DNA from: Fulvivirgaceae bacterium JP3-4
Lineage (GTDB): Bacteria; Bacteroidota; Bacteroidia; Cytophagales; Cyclobacteriaceae
NCBI GenBank assembly: GCA_029309925.1
Contig: JARKND010000005.1
Span: forward strand, 1,116,001 to 1,180,000
Length of the DNA: 64,000 bases
Direction: 5' to 3'
Shown: one piece after another, positions 17,907 to 27,050 of the stretch
How the letters are laid out: each line of letters starts with the position of its first letter
Numbering within the stretch: the first letter of the stretch is position 1
Made by a program: the position numbers and the translations under genes
The notes under the pieces: model-generated
Told to the model about the DNA's origin: nothing
What the model saw: the letters and a program-made list of their open reading frames with translations, nothing else
Database searches by the model: none

Positions 17907-20021
17907 ATGGCAAGAGATCTAAAATTCACCAGAAACATCGGTATCGCAGCTCACATCGATGCCGGTAAAACAACTACTACAGAGCGTATTCTGTACTATT
18001 CTGGTGTAAACCATAAAATTGGTGAAGTACACGAAGGTGCTGCAACCATGGACTGGATGGAACAAGAGCAGGAGAGAGGTATCACCATTACTTCTGCTGC
18101 GACAACAGTACACTGGAAGTATCGCAATAATGAATATCACATCAACATCATCGATACACCAGGTCACGTGGATTTCACTGTGGAAGTGAACCGCTCTCTT
18201 CGTGTATTGGATGGTCTCGTATTCCTGTTCTCTTCAGTTGACGGTGTTGAGCCTCAGTCTGAAACGAACTGGCGCCTTGCTGACAATTATAAAGTAGCCC
18301 GGATCGGTTTCGTTAATAAAATGGACCGTGCAGGTGCTGACTTCCTTGATGTTTGCAAGCAGGTAAGAGAAAAACTTGGAAGCAAAGCCGTAGCGCTTCA
18401 GTTGCCAATCGGTGCTGAAGAAAACTTCAAAGGCGTTGTTGACCTTGTTAATAACCGTGGTATCGTTTGGAATGAACACGATAAGGGAATGACGTTCACC
18501 GAAGTTCCGATTCCTGACGAAATGAAAGAAGAAGTTTTGGAATACCGCGAGAAGCTTCTTGAAGCTGTCGCTGAGTATGACGAAACCCTGATGGAGAAGT
18601 TCTTCGAAGATCCAAACTCGATTTCTGAAAAAGAAATCCTGACTGCGCTTCGCAAGGCAACAATCGACATGAAGATCGTACCTATGGTTTGTGGTTCATC
18701 TTTCAAAAACAAAGGTGTTCAGACCATGCTCGACTACGTGATGGAACTCCTTCCTTCACCACTCGATAAAGACAATATCATTGGAACAAATCCGGATACT
18801 GACGAAGAAGTAACGATTAAGCCTGACGTGAAAGAGCCGTTCGCTGCTCTTGCGTTTAAGATTGCTACTGACCCATTCGTAGGTCGTCTTTGCTTCATCC
18901 GCGCTTACTCAGGTGTTCTTGAATCTGGCTCTTACGTGTACAACACACGTTCTGAGCAGAAAGAACGTATCTCCCGTGTATTCCAGATGCACGCCAACAA
19001 GCAGAACCAGATCGAAAGACTGTCTGCCGGTGACATTGGTGCCGTAGTAGGTTTCAAAGACATCAAGACTGGTGATACACTTTGCGATGAAAAGCGCAAG
19101 GTTGTGTTGGAATCAATGGTCTTCCCTGAGCCCGTGATCGGTTACGCTATCGAACCTAAGAAACAAGCTGATGCTGATAAATTAGGTATGGCGATCGGTA
19201 AGCTTGTTGAAGAAGATCCGACACTTCGCGTTAATACCGATCAGGAAACTGGTCAGACCATCCTTCGCGGGATGGGTGAATTGCACCTTGAGATCATCAT
19301 CGATCGTCTGAAGCGTGAATTCAAAGTTGAGATCAACCAGGGTGCTCCTCAGGTGGCTTACAAAGAAGCGATCACGAAGAGCGTTGAACATAAGGAAGTT
19401 TACAAGAAGCAGACCGGTGGTCGCGGTAAGTTCGCGGATATCGTTTTCGAACTTTCTCCTCGTGAAGAAGTTGAAAAAGGTAAAGAAGGTCTCGAGTTTG
19501 TGAACGACATCGTTGGTGGTGTTATCCCTCGCGAATTCATCCCTGCAATCCAGAAAGGTTTCGAACAGGCTATGTCGAATGGTCCATTGGCAGGTTATCC
19601 TATCGATAACATGAAAGTGAGATTGTTCCACGGATCATACCACGATGTTGACTCGGATGCATTGTCTTTCGAATTGGCTGCGCGCCTTGGTTTCAAGGAA
19701 GCTGCTAAGAAAGCTGCTCCTCAGTTACTCGAGCCGATCATGTCGGTGGAAGTTCTTTCTCCGGACGAGTACACAGGTTCTGTAACCGGTGACTTGAACA
19801 GAAGAAGAGGTTCATTGAAAGGTATGGATACAAGAGCAGGTGCTCAGGTTATCAAGGCTGATGTTCCTCTTTCGGAACTCTTCGGCTACGTAACTGACCT
19901 CAGAACGATTACATCAGGACGTGCTTCTGCATCGTTGACATTCTCTCACTACGCTCCGGTTCCTAAGAACCTAGCGGATAAGGTGATCGAAGACGTTAAG
20001 GGCGCAGCAGTAGCTAAATAA
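17907..20021 (+). CDS. fusA: Elongation factor G
   Basis: EF-G drives translocation with GTP hydrolysis. The protein is 704 residues. The G1 loop AHIDAGKT is at 15-22, with switch region [12 protein letters not shown]3 DTPGHVDF and G4 NKMDR in order. Domains II-V follow, ending with the domain IV/V signature [23 protein letters not shown]. It is in the str operon between rpsG and rpsJ. Confidence 0.98.
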   Translation: MARDLKFTRNIGIAAHIDAGKTTTTERILYYSGVNHKIGEVHEGAATMDWMEQEQERGITITSAATTVHWKYRNNEYHINIIDTPGHVDFTVEVNRSLRVLDGLVFLFSSVDGVEPQSETNWRLADNYKVARIGFVNKMDRAGADFLDVCKQVREKLGSKAVALQLPIGAEENFKGVVDLVNNRGIVWNEHDKGMTFTEVPIPDEMKEEVLEYREKLLEAVAEYDETLMEKFFEDPNSISEKEILTALRKATIDMKIVPMVCGSSFKNKGVQTMLDYVMELLPSPLDKDNIIGTNPDTDEEVTIKPDVKEPFAALAFKIATDPFVGRLCFIRAYSGVLESGSYVYNTRSEQKERISRVFQMHANKQNQIERLSAGDIGAVVGFKDIKTGDTLCDEKRKVVLESMVFPEPVIGYAIEPKKQADADKLGMAIGKLVEEDPTLRVNTDQETGQTILRGMGELHLEIIIDRLKREFKVEINQGAPQVAYKEAITKSVEHKEVYKKQTGGRGKFADIVFELSPREEVEKGKEGLEFVNDIVGGVIPREFIPAIQKGFEQAMSNGPLAGYPIDNMKVRLFHGSYHDVDSDALSFELAARLGFKEAAKKAAPQLLEPIMSVEVLSPDEYTGSVTGDLNRRRGSLKGMDTRAGAQVIKADVPLSELFGYVTDLRTITSGRASASLTFSHYAPVPKNLADKVIEDVKGAAVAK

Positions 20022-20071
20022 ATAATTAGAAACTTTAACTAGGAAATAGACGATCTCCTAATCACGACAAC

Positions 20072-20377
20072 ATGAACCAGAAAATCAGAATCAAACTTAA
20101 GTCTTACGATCATAATCTGGTCGACAAATCTTCTGAGAAGATTGTAAGAGCTGTAAAAGCTACTGGCGCTGTAGTAAGCGGACCAATTCCACTTCCTACT
20201 GAAAAAGAAAAATTCACAGTGCTTCGTTCACCCCACGTGAACAAGAAGTCGCGTGAGCAGTTTCAGCTTTGCACTTACAAGCGTCTGGTAGATATCTACA
20301 GCAACAGCGCAAAAACTGTTGACGCCCTGATGAAGCTTGAACTTCCCAGCGGTGTGGATGTTGAGATCAAAGTGTAA
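20072..20377 (+). CDS. rpsJ: Ribosomal protein S10
   Basis: S10 is a 30S head protein and, as NusE, part of the antitermination complex. The protein is 101 residues. It begins [20 protein letters not shown] and contains [26 protein letters not shown], which is highly conserved. In most relatives rplC follows directly. Here a terminator lies 24 nt downstream and rplC is almost 14 kb away. Confidence 0.97.
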   Translation: MNQKIRIKLKSYDHNLVDKSSEKIVRAVKATGAVVSGPIPLPTEKEKFTVLRSPHVNKKSREQFQLCTYKRLVDIYSNSAKTVDALMKLELPSGVDVEIKV

Positions 20378-20400
20378 CTATCTCTTTGTTCAGATATTTA

Positions 20401-20428
20401 AAAGCCATCTCGAAAGGATGGCTTTTTC
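20401..20428 (+). terminator. Intrinsic terminator after rpsJ
   Basis: AAAGCCATC (20401-20409) pairs with GATGGCTTT (20417-20425) around loop TCGAAAG, followed by T residues. It separates the str operon from the accessory genes downstream. Confidence 0.85.
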
Positions 20429-20452
20429 GTTTAACACGATTTTGAAATGCAG

Positions 20453-20532
20453 AATATCGAACATGGAACAAGGAATAGTGAATGATGAGCTAAACTTCGA
20501 AATTCACTATTCATTATTCTTTGTTCGATATT
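20453..20532 (+). repeat. Dyad element with AATATCGAACA ends
   Basis: AATATCGAACA (20453-20463) and its inverse TGTTCGATATT (20522-20532) are perfect 11-bp ends. Inward, AATAGTGAATGATG pairs with AATTCACTATTCATTATT-type words, giving an imperfect hairpin about 80 nt long. It lies between the rpsJ terminator and the next gene. Confidence 0.65.
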
Positions 20533-20550
20533 CGTATTTAAACCCCTTGA

Positions 20551-21003
20551 ATGATGAAGCTTTCCACAATAGAGGTGACTTCAGCAAATGCCAGCGAATG
20601 GCTCTCCATGGCCATCCAGCTTTGGCCTGAATACGATCCAGGCGAACTATCACAAATTGTCTCTGACGGTATTCAATCCAAAAAGTACAGACGATTGTTG
20701 TGTCAAAATGACTCGGGAGTTTACGTTGGCTTCATTGACTTATCCTTGCGCCATGATTATGTGGAAGGTTCATCAACCTCTCCTGTCGCGTACATCGAAG
20801 GAATCTATGTGAAGTCTGATTATCGAAACCTCGGTGTGGCGAAATTCATGGTCTCGGAGGCGGGGAATTGGGCGAAACAAAATGGCTGCTCGGAAATTGG
20901 TTCTGATACGTCACTGACTAACATTGATAGTCAGAATTTCCATGAGCGTGTCGGGTTTGAGAAGAGTGATGTGGTTGTGCACTTTATTAAGAAGCTGGCC
21001 TGA
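20551..21003 (+). CDS. GNAT acetyltransferase, AAC(6')-I-like
   Basis: A 150-residue GNAT enzyme closely resembling the chromosomal aminoglycoside 6'-N-acetyltransferases of the AAC(6')-Ig/Iz type. It shows an N-terminal W..A-I-Q-L-W-P, then RHDYVEG..TSPVAYIEGIYV (67-87), the acetyl-CoA loop RNLGVA (92-97), NWAKQNGCSEIGSDTSL (106-122) and HERVGFEKSD (131-140). Reaction: acetyl transfer from acetyl-CoA, in relatives to the 6' amine of aminoglycosides. ATG 20551 (or 20554). It stands alone on this strand, convergent with the serine hydrolase gene. Substrate is inferred from resemblance; another small amine is possible. Confidence 0.75.
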   Translation: MMKLSTIEVTSANASEWLSMAIQLWPEYDPGELSQIVSDGIQSKKYRRLLCQNDSGVYVGFIDLSLRHDYVEGSSTSPVAYIEGIYVKSDYRNLGVAKFMVSEAGNWAKQNGCSEIGSDTSLTNIDSQNFHERVGFEKSDVVVHFIKKLA

Positions 21004-21042
21004 AATCCTGGCGCTCTGGCAACATGGAAACTGGCAACATAC

Positions 21043-22116
21043 CTACTTCATAAACATCTGCGCGATCTGCCTGCTTATCGCTCCTAACCTGGCATCACTT
21101 AAATTCGTCAAAACAACAACGACAATCTTTTGCTCCGGGTAAATCACCATATCCGTTGTTCCTCCAACAGATCCACCACTATGACCAAACCATGAATATT
21201 GCTTTGAATCTTTGGCAGCAGCGAAGCCAATGCCGTAGATCGTGGCTGACCCATCGTTTAATTTTTGAGGTGTAGTGAATAACCGGACCGTTTCCGGTTT
21301 CAGGAATGTGCTGCCAAGCAGGGCGTTTCCAAAGGCAGCGATGTCAGTTGATGATGAGAGAAATCCGCCCCCGGCCCACTTGTAGCTGTTGTCAACGTAA
21401 GGAGCATTCTTGATTTTTGAATCACGGATCTCATAAAATCTTGTTCGTCCATCGATGATGCTGTCGTTGAGATCCGGTATTGTGTTTTTTAAATTCAACG
21501 GGTTGAACACCTGCTGATGCATAAACTTCAGAAAATTCTCACCCGCGGCTTTCTCCATCACTGCACTCAGCAGATTGAAGCCATGGCTCGTGTACTGGAA
21601 TTTTAGTCCGGGTTTAAAATTCAGCGAATCATCTTTAAACATTGAAAGACCTTCTGTTACGGAGTAGTAGTGTTGCGTGCTGTACCACTCATTGCCCTTA
21701 TAATGACGCACACCGGCAAGGTGTCCGCCCAGTTGTCTGATCGTGAACCTGTATTGATGTCGCGGATAGTTTGGAAGGTAGAAATAGATCGTAGAGTCAA
21801 GAATGATCTTTCCGGACTCGTACAGCTTGGCAAGACCCGCGGCCGTTAGTGATTTTGAAATACTTCCGATGCGGAATTTTGTTTTTGCCGGATCAACTTT
21901 CACTTTCTGCTCCAGGTCCGCGAACCCAAATCCTTCCGACCAGGCAATTTTTCCGTCAACCATTACAGTAACTGCAACGCCCGGAATATTGCGCTTTTGC
22001 ATTAACGCATTCACTGAGTCTCTTGAGGCCGCAATCGCATTCTTAAAATTAGACTTTGACTGCCCACAGGCTGAAAGCGAGGTGAGCGAGATCAGGCAAA
22101 TGGAAATCCACTTCAT
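21043..22116 (-). CDS. Serine hydrolase of the beta-lactamase/PBP4* family, lipoprotein
   Basis: A 357-residue protein with an N-terminal lipoprotein signal (lipobox L-S-A-C, lipidated C17). The catalytic SxxK is S85-I-S-K88. The usual Y-x-N motif appears as Y175-T-S with H178-G-F-N-L-L following. A GHSGG-S-V-G-G-T motif near the C-terminus replaces KTG. The family includes esterases and D-amino peptidases as well as class C-like enzymes, so resistance should not be assumed. Its start overlaps the end of the MocA-like gene by 4 nt, making it last in a four-gene operon with XdhC. Confidence 0.85.
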   Translation of the reverse strand: MKWISICLISLTSLSACGQSKSNFKNAIAASRDSVNALMQKRNIPGVAVTVMVDGKIAWSEGFGFADLEQKVKVDPAKTKFRIGSISKSLTAAGLAKLYESGKIILDSTIYFYLPNYPRHQYRFTIRQLGGHLAGVRHYKGNEWYSTQHYYSVTEGLSMFKDDSLNFKPGLKFQYTSHGFNLLSAVMEKAAGENFLKFMHQQVFNPLNLKNTIPDLNDSIIDGRTRFYEIRDSKIKNAPYVDNSYKWAGGGFLSSSTDIAAFGNALLGSTFLKPETVRLFTTPQKLNDGSATIYGIGFAAAKDSKQYSWFGHSGGSVGGTTDMVIYPEQKIVVVVLTNLSDARLGAISRQIAQMFMK

Positions 22117-22715
22117 GCAGTATTGTTTTTAACGTATGTATCGTAGTCTTCTTTTGTGTCCAGGTCGATCTTGCCACCTGGAAATTCAATTGTACTGACA
22201 CGATCGCGAATTTGCAGGATGATCCTCTTAGCACCTTGGTCATCCTCCAGCTTTAACAGGTCATTATACACTTCACTCATGAAAAGTGCCGGAACACCAA
22301 GCGTATCTGCATACCGTGCTGCAACGATAGGCTTGTGCGTTTGCTTTTGTTTCTTAATCAATTCGAGAATCACCTGTGAACTCAGCTCAGGCTGGTCACA
22401 CACAAGAATGACAATTCCCTTCGTGGCACTGTGGGTGCTAAAGTATTCAAGGCCCTTTTTAATTGACGTGCCCATTCCTTTGTGCCAGTCGTTGTTGAGA
22501 ATGGTCGTCACCGGAAATTCATTGGCTTCGATGCGATGTTCATCTGCATTTGAACCGAGAACCACGAGAATGTTGTCAAGCCCGGCATCAATTGCAGTTG
22601 AAATGGTTTTCGCAAGCAGCGAGACTCCGTTTAGCGGAAGCATCTGCTTTGATGTACCCATACGTGAAGAAGATCCTGCAGCGAGAATCAAAACTCCGAT
22701 TTCATCCATCCTCAT
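22113..22715 (-). CDS. MocA-like molybdenum cofactor cytidylyltransferase
   Basis: A 200-residue nucleotidyltransferase of the MobA/MocA fold. The nucleotide-binding motif LAAGSSSRMG is at 11-20 with K23 following (consensus LAAGxSxRMGxxK). GMGTS is at 80-84 and the metal/substrate motif CDQP at 106-109. MocA attaches CMP to molybdopterin to make MCD for hydroxylases of the xanthine dehydrogenase family. The XdhC gene in the same operon supports MocA rather than MobA. Start 22715 is 1 nt from the upstream gene's stop. Confidence 0.8.
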   Translation of the reverse strand: MRMDEIGVLILAAGSSSRMGTSKQMLPLNGVSLLAKTISTAIDAGLDNILVVLGSNADEHRIEANEFPVTTILNNDWHKGMGTSIKKGLEYFSTHSATKGIVILVCDQPELSSQVILELIKKQKQTHKPIVAARYADTLGVPALFMSEVYNDLLKLEDDQGAKRIILQIRDRVSTIEFPGGKIDLDTKEDYDTYVKNNTA

Positions 22716-22716
22716 A

Positions 22717-23211
22717 TTATTCCATCGCAGCAGCAGCCAGGTAATCTTTTTCTGATATCGAATTGTTTTCGGAAGAATCTGTATCCACGAGTATCTTCCA
22801 GGTGCCGTTTTCCTTTCTTAGAACAACATGGAATCTCCCATAGAAACTCTTTGCGATGCCATCGGGGTTAATATAGGTCGTCTTGTAAATTCCAACTTCA
22901 ATTGCCTGGTCCTTGCTGGCAATTCGCTCTGTAAATCGCAGCTCAAGTGTGCGTTTTCTCTTTGAGGCCTTATCTGCTTTGTCGCCACGTTCCTGCTCTG
23001 CAAAGTATTGATCCCAATTCAGCACCTGTTTGGCATCACGTGGTGATCGCACGACATCCTTTGAGTGGACGGCCATAAATTCTTTCGTATTATTTTCGTT
23101 GAAGCCCTTCAGGAACGGCTTCCATACCTGATCATTTATTTCCTGCTGTGCGGTCTGTGCGAAAGTTGTGAAAGTATAGAGGCACAATACCAGTGCGAGA
23201 TATCTCTTCAT
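22717..23211 (-). CDS. Secreted NTF2-like (DUF4440/SnoaL fold) protein
   Basis: A 164-residue protein with a signal peptide (about 1-18, MKRYLALVLCLYTFTTFA). The mature part has the NTF2-like pattern: a helix QQEINDQVWKPFLKGFNENNTKEFMAVHSKDVVRS read in pieces, then strands ending GRFHVVLRKENGTWKILVDTD. Such small cone-shaped domains bind ligands or act as enzymes; none can be assigned here. It lies 3 nt after XdhC and 1 nt before the MocA-like gene, so it is surely in the same operon. Confidence 0.75.
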   Translation of the reverse strand: MKRYLALVLCLYTFTTFAQTAQQEINDQVWKPFLKGFNENNTKEFMAVHSKDVVRSPRDAKQVLNWDQYFAEQERGDKADKASKRKRTLELRFTERIASKDQAIEVGIYKTTYINPDGIAKSFYGRFHVVLRKENGTWKILVDTDSSENNSISEKDYLAAAAME

Positions 23212-23214
23212 AGG

Positions 23215-24399
23215 CTAATCATTTACAGATCTCGAGTTAATCTCAGGTGAAATATATACCTGCTTAAAGACCTGGTCACTTTTTGCATCGCGGTGATGGA
23301 TCGGTGCATTGCGGTATTTCAAAAATCCACCAGACCGGTTTGAAAATTTACTCTGGATCTCTGAAATAATGCTGATGGCAATCTCGTCTGGCGTTTCAGC
23401 TCCGATATCCAATCCAATAGGAGAGTGGATTCGATGCAGATCGGAATTCGATACTTCGATTCCTTTTTCGGAAAATTCGGCCAGCATCTTATCAAAGCGT
23501 TTTCGCGGCCCGAGAATGCCGATATAGGGCGTGTTTGTCGTCAAAAGTTTTTTCAGTACATCGCGGTCATAATCGTAGTTATGTGACATCAATACGCACG
23601 CGGTGTATGGTGTGATCTCAAAATCGCGATCTACATAGTCACGCTGGCAGAGCGATAATTTATCCGCGGTGGGAAAAAAAACGGGTGCGATATGGGCTAC
23701 ACATTCGTCCGTCACACTCACGTTCCATCCCAAAGACTTCGCAAGCTGGCTCACTGGCCGCGCATCAAAACCACCTCCAAAAATTATCAGGGAAACAGCA
23801 GGCTGGATCAGTTCGAGAAAAACTTCTATACGTTCAGCGTCAAAATCGTATTCTCTTGTAAAGGATTTATGATGATCAAAGAGTGTCCTGAGATCCCCTG
23901 ACACCAGGCCGGGCAGTTTGGAATTTGCAGCATGAATCATAGACTGCCCATGGCTGTCAATCAACACTTTTTCTGCGTTCAGTGATGTTGACGAAAAAAC
24001 GGTAGCCATTGCAACGGGTTCTTTTATCGCGATCAACTGTTCAAATATTGAAATGACGTTGCCGGAACTTTCCGTTGAGATGGGTTCAAGCAACACGTCA
24101 ATGACACCATTGCATCCCAGGCCGATTCCGAGGTTCTGGTTGCTTTCTTCTCTTGTATCGTATGTGACGGTGATGGCCTTTCCATCGTTCATCACCTGTC
24201 GCGCTTTTCGCAGTGCATCGCCTTCGAGGCAGCCACCGCTGATCGAGCCGACCCACGTGCCCTCATCGGTAATAAGCATTCGTGCCCCTGGACTCCTGTA
24301 CGAGGAGCCCCGGACCTTTACAACAGTTGCGAGCGCTACCTTTCGTTTTGTCAGGTCCGTCTTCTTATAAGCCTCGACAATAGATTTCTGTTCTTTCAT
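23215..24399 (-). CDS. XdhC-family Mo-hydroxylase maturation protein
   Basis: About 394 residues. The N-terminal XdhC/CoxI domain carries ATVVKVRGSSYRSPGARMLI and GGCLEGDAL. The C-terminal Rossmann-like domain has IIFGGGFDARPVSQLAKSLG, then TACVLMSHNYDYDRDVL and GILGPRKRF, and ends with HSPIGLDIGAETPDEIAISI. XdhC sulfurates and inserts the molybdenum cofactor into xanthine dehydrogenase-like enzymes. Start 24399 (MKEQKSIVEAY) is preferred; ATG 24417 is six codons upstream. First gene of the operon. No molybdenum hydroxylase gene is in the window. Confidence 0.9.
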   Translation of the reverse strand: MKEQKSIVEAYKKTDLTKRKVALATVVKVRGSSYRSPGARMLITDEGTWVGSISGGCLEGDALRKARQVMNDGKAITVTYDTREESNQNLGIGLGCNGVIDVLLEPISTESSGNVISIFEQLIAIKEPVAMATVFSSTSLNAEKVLIDSHGQSMIHAANSKLPGLVSGDLRTLFDHHKSFTREYDFDAERIEVFLELIQPAVSLIIFGGGFDARPVSQLAKSLGWNVSVTDECVAHIAPVFFPTADKLSLCQRDYVDRDFEITPYTACVLMSHNYDYDRDVLKKLLTTNTPYIGILGPRKRFDKMLAEFSEKGIEVSNSDLHRIHSPIGLDIGAETPDEIAISIISEIQSKFSNRSGGFLKYRNAPIHHRDAKSDQVFKQVYISPEINSRSVND

Positions 24400-24531
24400 T
24401 ATTTCCAATCCGGACAATTAAGTTACGAAAAAGACATTAAACACCTATCGGTCGGGCTCCTCATCGGACAGAAGCATGGATATACCAAATTAATCACCAC
24501 TCCATAACGACAATCAACAGTTGCTTAAAAG

Positions 24532-24560
24532 AAAAACCCCGGGTGCGTACCCAGGGTTTA
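24532..24560 (-). terminator. Intrinsic terminator after the HEIGH lipoprotein gene
   Basis: Read on the minus strand, AAACCCTGGGT pairs with ACCCGGGGTTT around loop ACGC (one mismatch), followed by a T-run (seen as AAAAA on the plus strand just left of it). It is about 25 nt past the stop of the gene at 24586. Confidence 0.75.
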
Positions 24561-24585
24561 TCTGATTTCTGTTTAGAAAAATTAA

Positions 24586-25374
24586 TTAGTACAAGTAGGC
24601 CAATGCAGTTCTGTCGCCAGAGTTGAACGGACGGTTTTGGCCAGAGCCAATACATGACAACATGAATGAACCCGCATCTGGTCCGGTTGGTGTTCCGGGG
24701 ATGTGAATCGCACCTACTGTAGAAGCGCCTTCATTCGTTGGCGAACCACCGCAGCTATAAGAGCGGTCCATGTAATCGGTGTGGCGGAAGCCAATGCAAT
24801 GTCCGATCTCATGCGCCAGGATTGTTGCCACAGTGCTTTGTGGCTGGTTGCCAATGGCTCTTGCATTTACTTTTACCTGGCCATAAGGATCGCCTGACGA
24901 AGTTGGGAAGCCAGCTGAAGCCAGGAAAGAACCATTGCCATTTACAAGCGCGATGTCGGCACCGGATGACACGCGGGTGAACGTGATCGTCAGCCCCTGC
25001 GCATTGTACCGCGCAAGTGCTTCATCAAGCGCTGGAACGTAGGAGGCAGGTAGCTTGCTCGAAATGCTGACCGTGATGTTGCGTGGAAGTGACTTGACAA
25101 GGTTCGTGGTTCGGTACTGTTCTTCGTTAGCGATTACGAGATACTTTGCATCATGACCACCGTTAAGATCGTGATCGTGAAGCATGATGTCGCCTTCAAC
25201 AACATAACCGCCTTCGAAAGCAAAAGCATTATGCGTGCTGAATCCAAGTGCACGGATCTTGCTTAATGTTTCCGGGCTGAGTTGCTGCGAGGAAGCAACA
25301 CCGTCCTCATTTTGACACGAGAAGATTGTTCCAGCCAATACCATAGCTGAAACCGATAGAATTCTTTTCATCAT
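24586..25374 (-). CDS. HEIGH-motif zinc metalloprotease, lipoprotein (M57-like)
   Basis: A 262-residue predicted lipoprotein: hydrophobic N-terminus and lipobox ending at C20 (T-I-F-S-C). The zinc motif HEIGHCIGFRH is at 188-198 (HExxHxxGxxH), followed by TDYMDRSYSCGG. The pattern matches the dual-action HEIGH/M57 metallopeptidases of Bacteroidota. Upstream residues 56-90 (G-G-Y-V-V-E-G-D-I-M) are typical of the same family. It acts outside the cytoplasm, substrate unknown. It is a single gene with its own terminator; the 237 nt upstream show no clear promoter. Confidence 0.85.
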   Translation of the reverse strand: MMKRILSVSAMVLAGTIFSCQNEDGVASSQQLSPETLSKIRALGFSTHNAFAFEGGYVVEGDIMLHDHDLNGGHDAKYLVIANEEQYRTTNLVKSLPRNITVSISSKLPASYVPALDEALARYNAQGLTITFTRVSSGADIALVNGNGSFLASAGFPTSSGDPYGQVKVNARAIGNQPQSTVATILAHEIGHCIGFRHTDYMDRSYSCGGSPTNEGASTVGAIHIPGTPTGPDAGSFMLSCIGSGQNRPFNSGDRTALAYLY

Positions 25375-25611
25375 AGGTGAATTTGTTAAGGTTAATGAAT
25401 CAGATTCTTCAAGATAAAGATTTTTTAAAATTCTGTTAACCTTTTACTGAAAAATGAAAAATAATCTACGGCATAACATTTTATCATGCGAAAATTATTC
25501 CGCAGAGCTGTTCGAGATTTGACAACCGTTTTACTTAAAAGAGGAGTCGCGGTTAGACAATTGTCAATTCCAATTTCACGTTTAAACGTCTTGTTTAATT
25601 TAATCTGAGGG
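25375..25611. other. AT-rich gap without a supported gene
   Basis: I see no consensus promoter, strong hairpin or conserved frame here. A 67-residue minus-strand frame exists (25425-25628) but has unbiased codon use and no recognisable features. The gap probably holds the promoter of the metalloprotease gene on the minus strand. Confidence 0.3.
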
Positions 25612-26331
25612 TCAGTGATTTTTTTCAAGGATCTTTTTCACTTGCAGGTCTCCGAAGCCATAGATGCCTTCGGTCTTCCAGAACTCATTGAATAAAGAAT
25701 CGAAATTTGTGATCCCTGCCGCGCGAATGGCTTTAAGCCTTTGCTCTGGTCGGGACATGGGAGGGAGGCGATCAAGATGCGCCTGACAGACCTGCTGGAG
25801 GAAGGGAAAGCAACGCGAATGACGGAGTGATAATGACCTAAGGAGATACAGATCGTTGGTGCGATAGGCGGTCCACAACGCTATGGCTAGCTGCATGTCG
25901 TCATTTCTAACAGGTACGCGTTGATTATAGCAGTGCGATAATTCTTTTCGGTCGAGCTGACCGAAACGTGACCATGTTGGATCAGGCTGAGGCATCACAA
26001 TGTAAACGCGACATCCGGGCTGATGCGTGGACAGAAAGTCCAGTGTGAACCATAAGTTCACCTGGCAAAAGAGATCATGCTCGAACCACAGATTAACAGC
26101 AGCAATGTTACTGGTGGCAAGCTTTTCGAATTCGGAAACGACACGGCTGTAATATTCGCTTTCCGTTGCATCATACTCCTTGGCGATAAAGGCAGCGCGT
26201 GCGGCCCAAAACGCTGGGAGTGTTGGTGCATCGGTTGGGCCATCCATCAGACACTCGCGGCAAACGAAAACGTTTTCCTTAAACGGGAAATTCTCCAGCA
26301 GTGCATCTCCGTTCAGTACATGTGCTTCCAT
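25612..26331 (-). CDS. DUF1835 domain protein
   Basis: A 239-residue soluble protein beginning MEAHVLNGDALLENFPF and carrying the family hallmarks FVCRECLMDGP (22-32) and LWFEHDLFCQ (81-90). These match DUF1835-type proteins. It ends with a basic helix (LQVKKILEKNH). No signal peptide. Its start codon directly abuts the stop of the cytochrome c gene upstream, so the two are probably co-transcribed, although a functional connection is not evident. Function unknown. Confidence 0.8.
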   Translation of the reverse strand: MEAHVLNGDALLENFPFKENVFVCRECLMDGPTDAPTLPAFWAARAAFIAKEYDATESEYYSRVVSEFEKLATSNIAAVNLWFEHDLFCQVNLWFTLDFLSTHQPGCRVYIVMPQPDPTWSRFGQLDRKELSHCYNQRVPVRNDDMQLAIALWTAYRTNDLYLLRSLSLRHSRCFPFLQQVCQAHLDRLPPMSRPEQRLKAIRAAGITNFDSLFNEFWKTEGIYGFGDLQVKKILEKNH

Positions 26332-26733
26332 TCATTTTCTGGTTGCGGCAACCTCCTGGGGCGTGACAGCTGCACCCTTGTTGCCCCATGAATTCCGGAT
26401 GTAGTTTAAGACATCACTCACTTCTTCGTCAGTGAGGTCGAACCCCGACATCTCACCGTTGTAAATTTTTCCGTTTACCTTGATCTCTCCGCTCACACCA
26501 TGCAGTGTTTGCCTGATCGAGCGCGTTTTGTCGGCCATCAGGTAGTCTGACTTCGCAAGCGGTGGAAAAACATCTTCGAGTCCCTCGCCTTGTTCCTGGT
26601 GACATGAAAGGCATTGCAACGTGTACACTTCTTTTCCTCGGGCAATGCTTGACTTGAGGTCGAACTTTTGCTTAAACGATAAAAAACAAATGGCAACGGA
26701 TGCGAGTGCAAATGCTATAAGTCCCTTTTTCAT
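26332..26733 (-). CDS. Cytochrome c, periplasmic or membrane anchored
   Basis: A 133-residue class I cytochrome c. An N-terminal hydrophobic segment (about 4-20) serves as signal or anchor. The haem site C41-L-S-C44-H45 is followed by QEQGEGLEDVFPPLAKSDY, and the likely axial methionine lies in N-G-E-M-S-G-F. ATG 26733 (MKKGLIAF) is preferred; the frame continues upstream to 26757. The protein is a paralogue of the one at 27514 (shared PPL..SDY, V-N-G, I-x-N-x-W). It probably carries electrons in respiration. Confidence 0.88.
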   Translation of the reverse strand: MKKGLIAFALASVAICFLSFKQKFDLKSSIARGKEVYTLQCLSCHQEQGEGLEDVFPPLAKSDYLMADKTRSIRQTLHGVSGEIKVNGKIYNGEMSGFDLTDEEVSDVLNYIRNSWGNKGAAVTPQEVAATRK

Positions 26734-27050
26734 ACGGAGTGTTAAAACAAGAAGCAACTGTTCGATTGCTTCGTCATTAGTTACAATTGTTAAGCCAATT
26801 TAGACTGCAACTGCGTCAAATGGAAGCTTTCGAATTCTTTTTCCTGCCAGACCGGGAAACATTTTTACGGTGGGATTGTTCCAAAACAAGGGGTTCCCAA
26901 ATAGTTTAATTTCGTAGGACGAAACGCAGCTGAAGGCGTTAGATGAAACACAGTAAGGAATTTTGACGGTTGGTCGTGCGCAGCCGACAGTTCGGAAAAG
27001 TTAAATTTAACCTTTGGATCGGTGCGCGCACCTTTGGGTAAATATAATCT

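Noticed and set aside
20536-20551. TTTAAACCCCTTGAA shared with 60152-60166
   Set aside because: A 15-nt match before two unrelated genes; too short and AT/C-simple to claim a regulatory motif without a genome search.
21043-22116. Reading the serine hydrolase as a resistance beta-lactamase
   Set aside because: It has SxxK but Y-T-S in place of Y-x-N and GHSGG in place of KTG, and a lipoprotein signal; this fits the broad esterase/peptidase family.
25425-25628. 67-residue minus-strand frame
   Set aside because: Overlaps the end of the DUF1835 gene and has no recognisable motif or codon bias.
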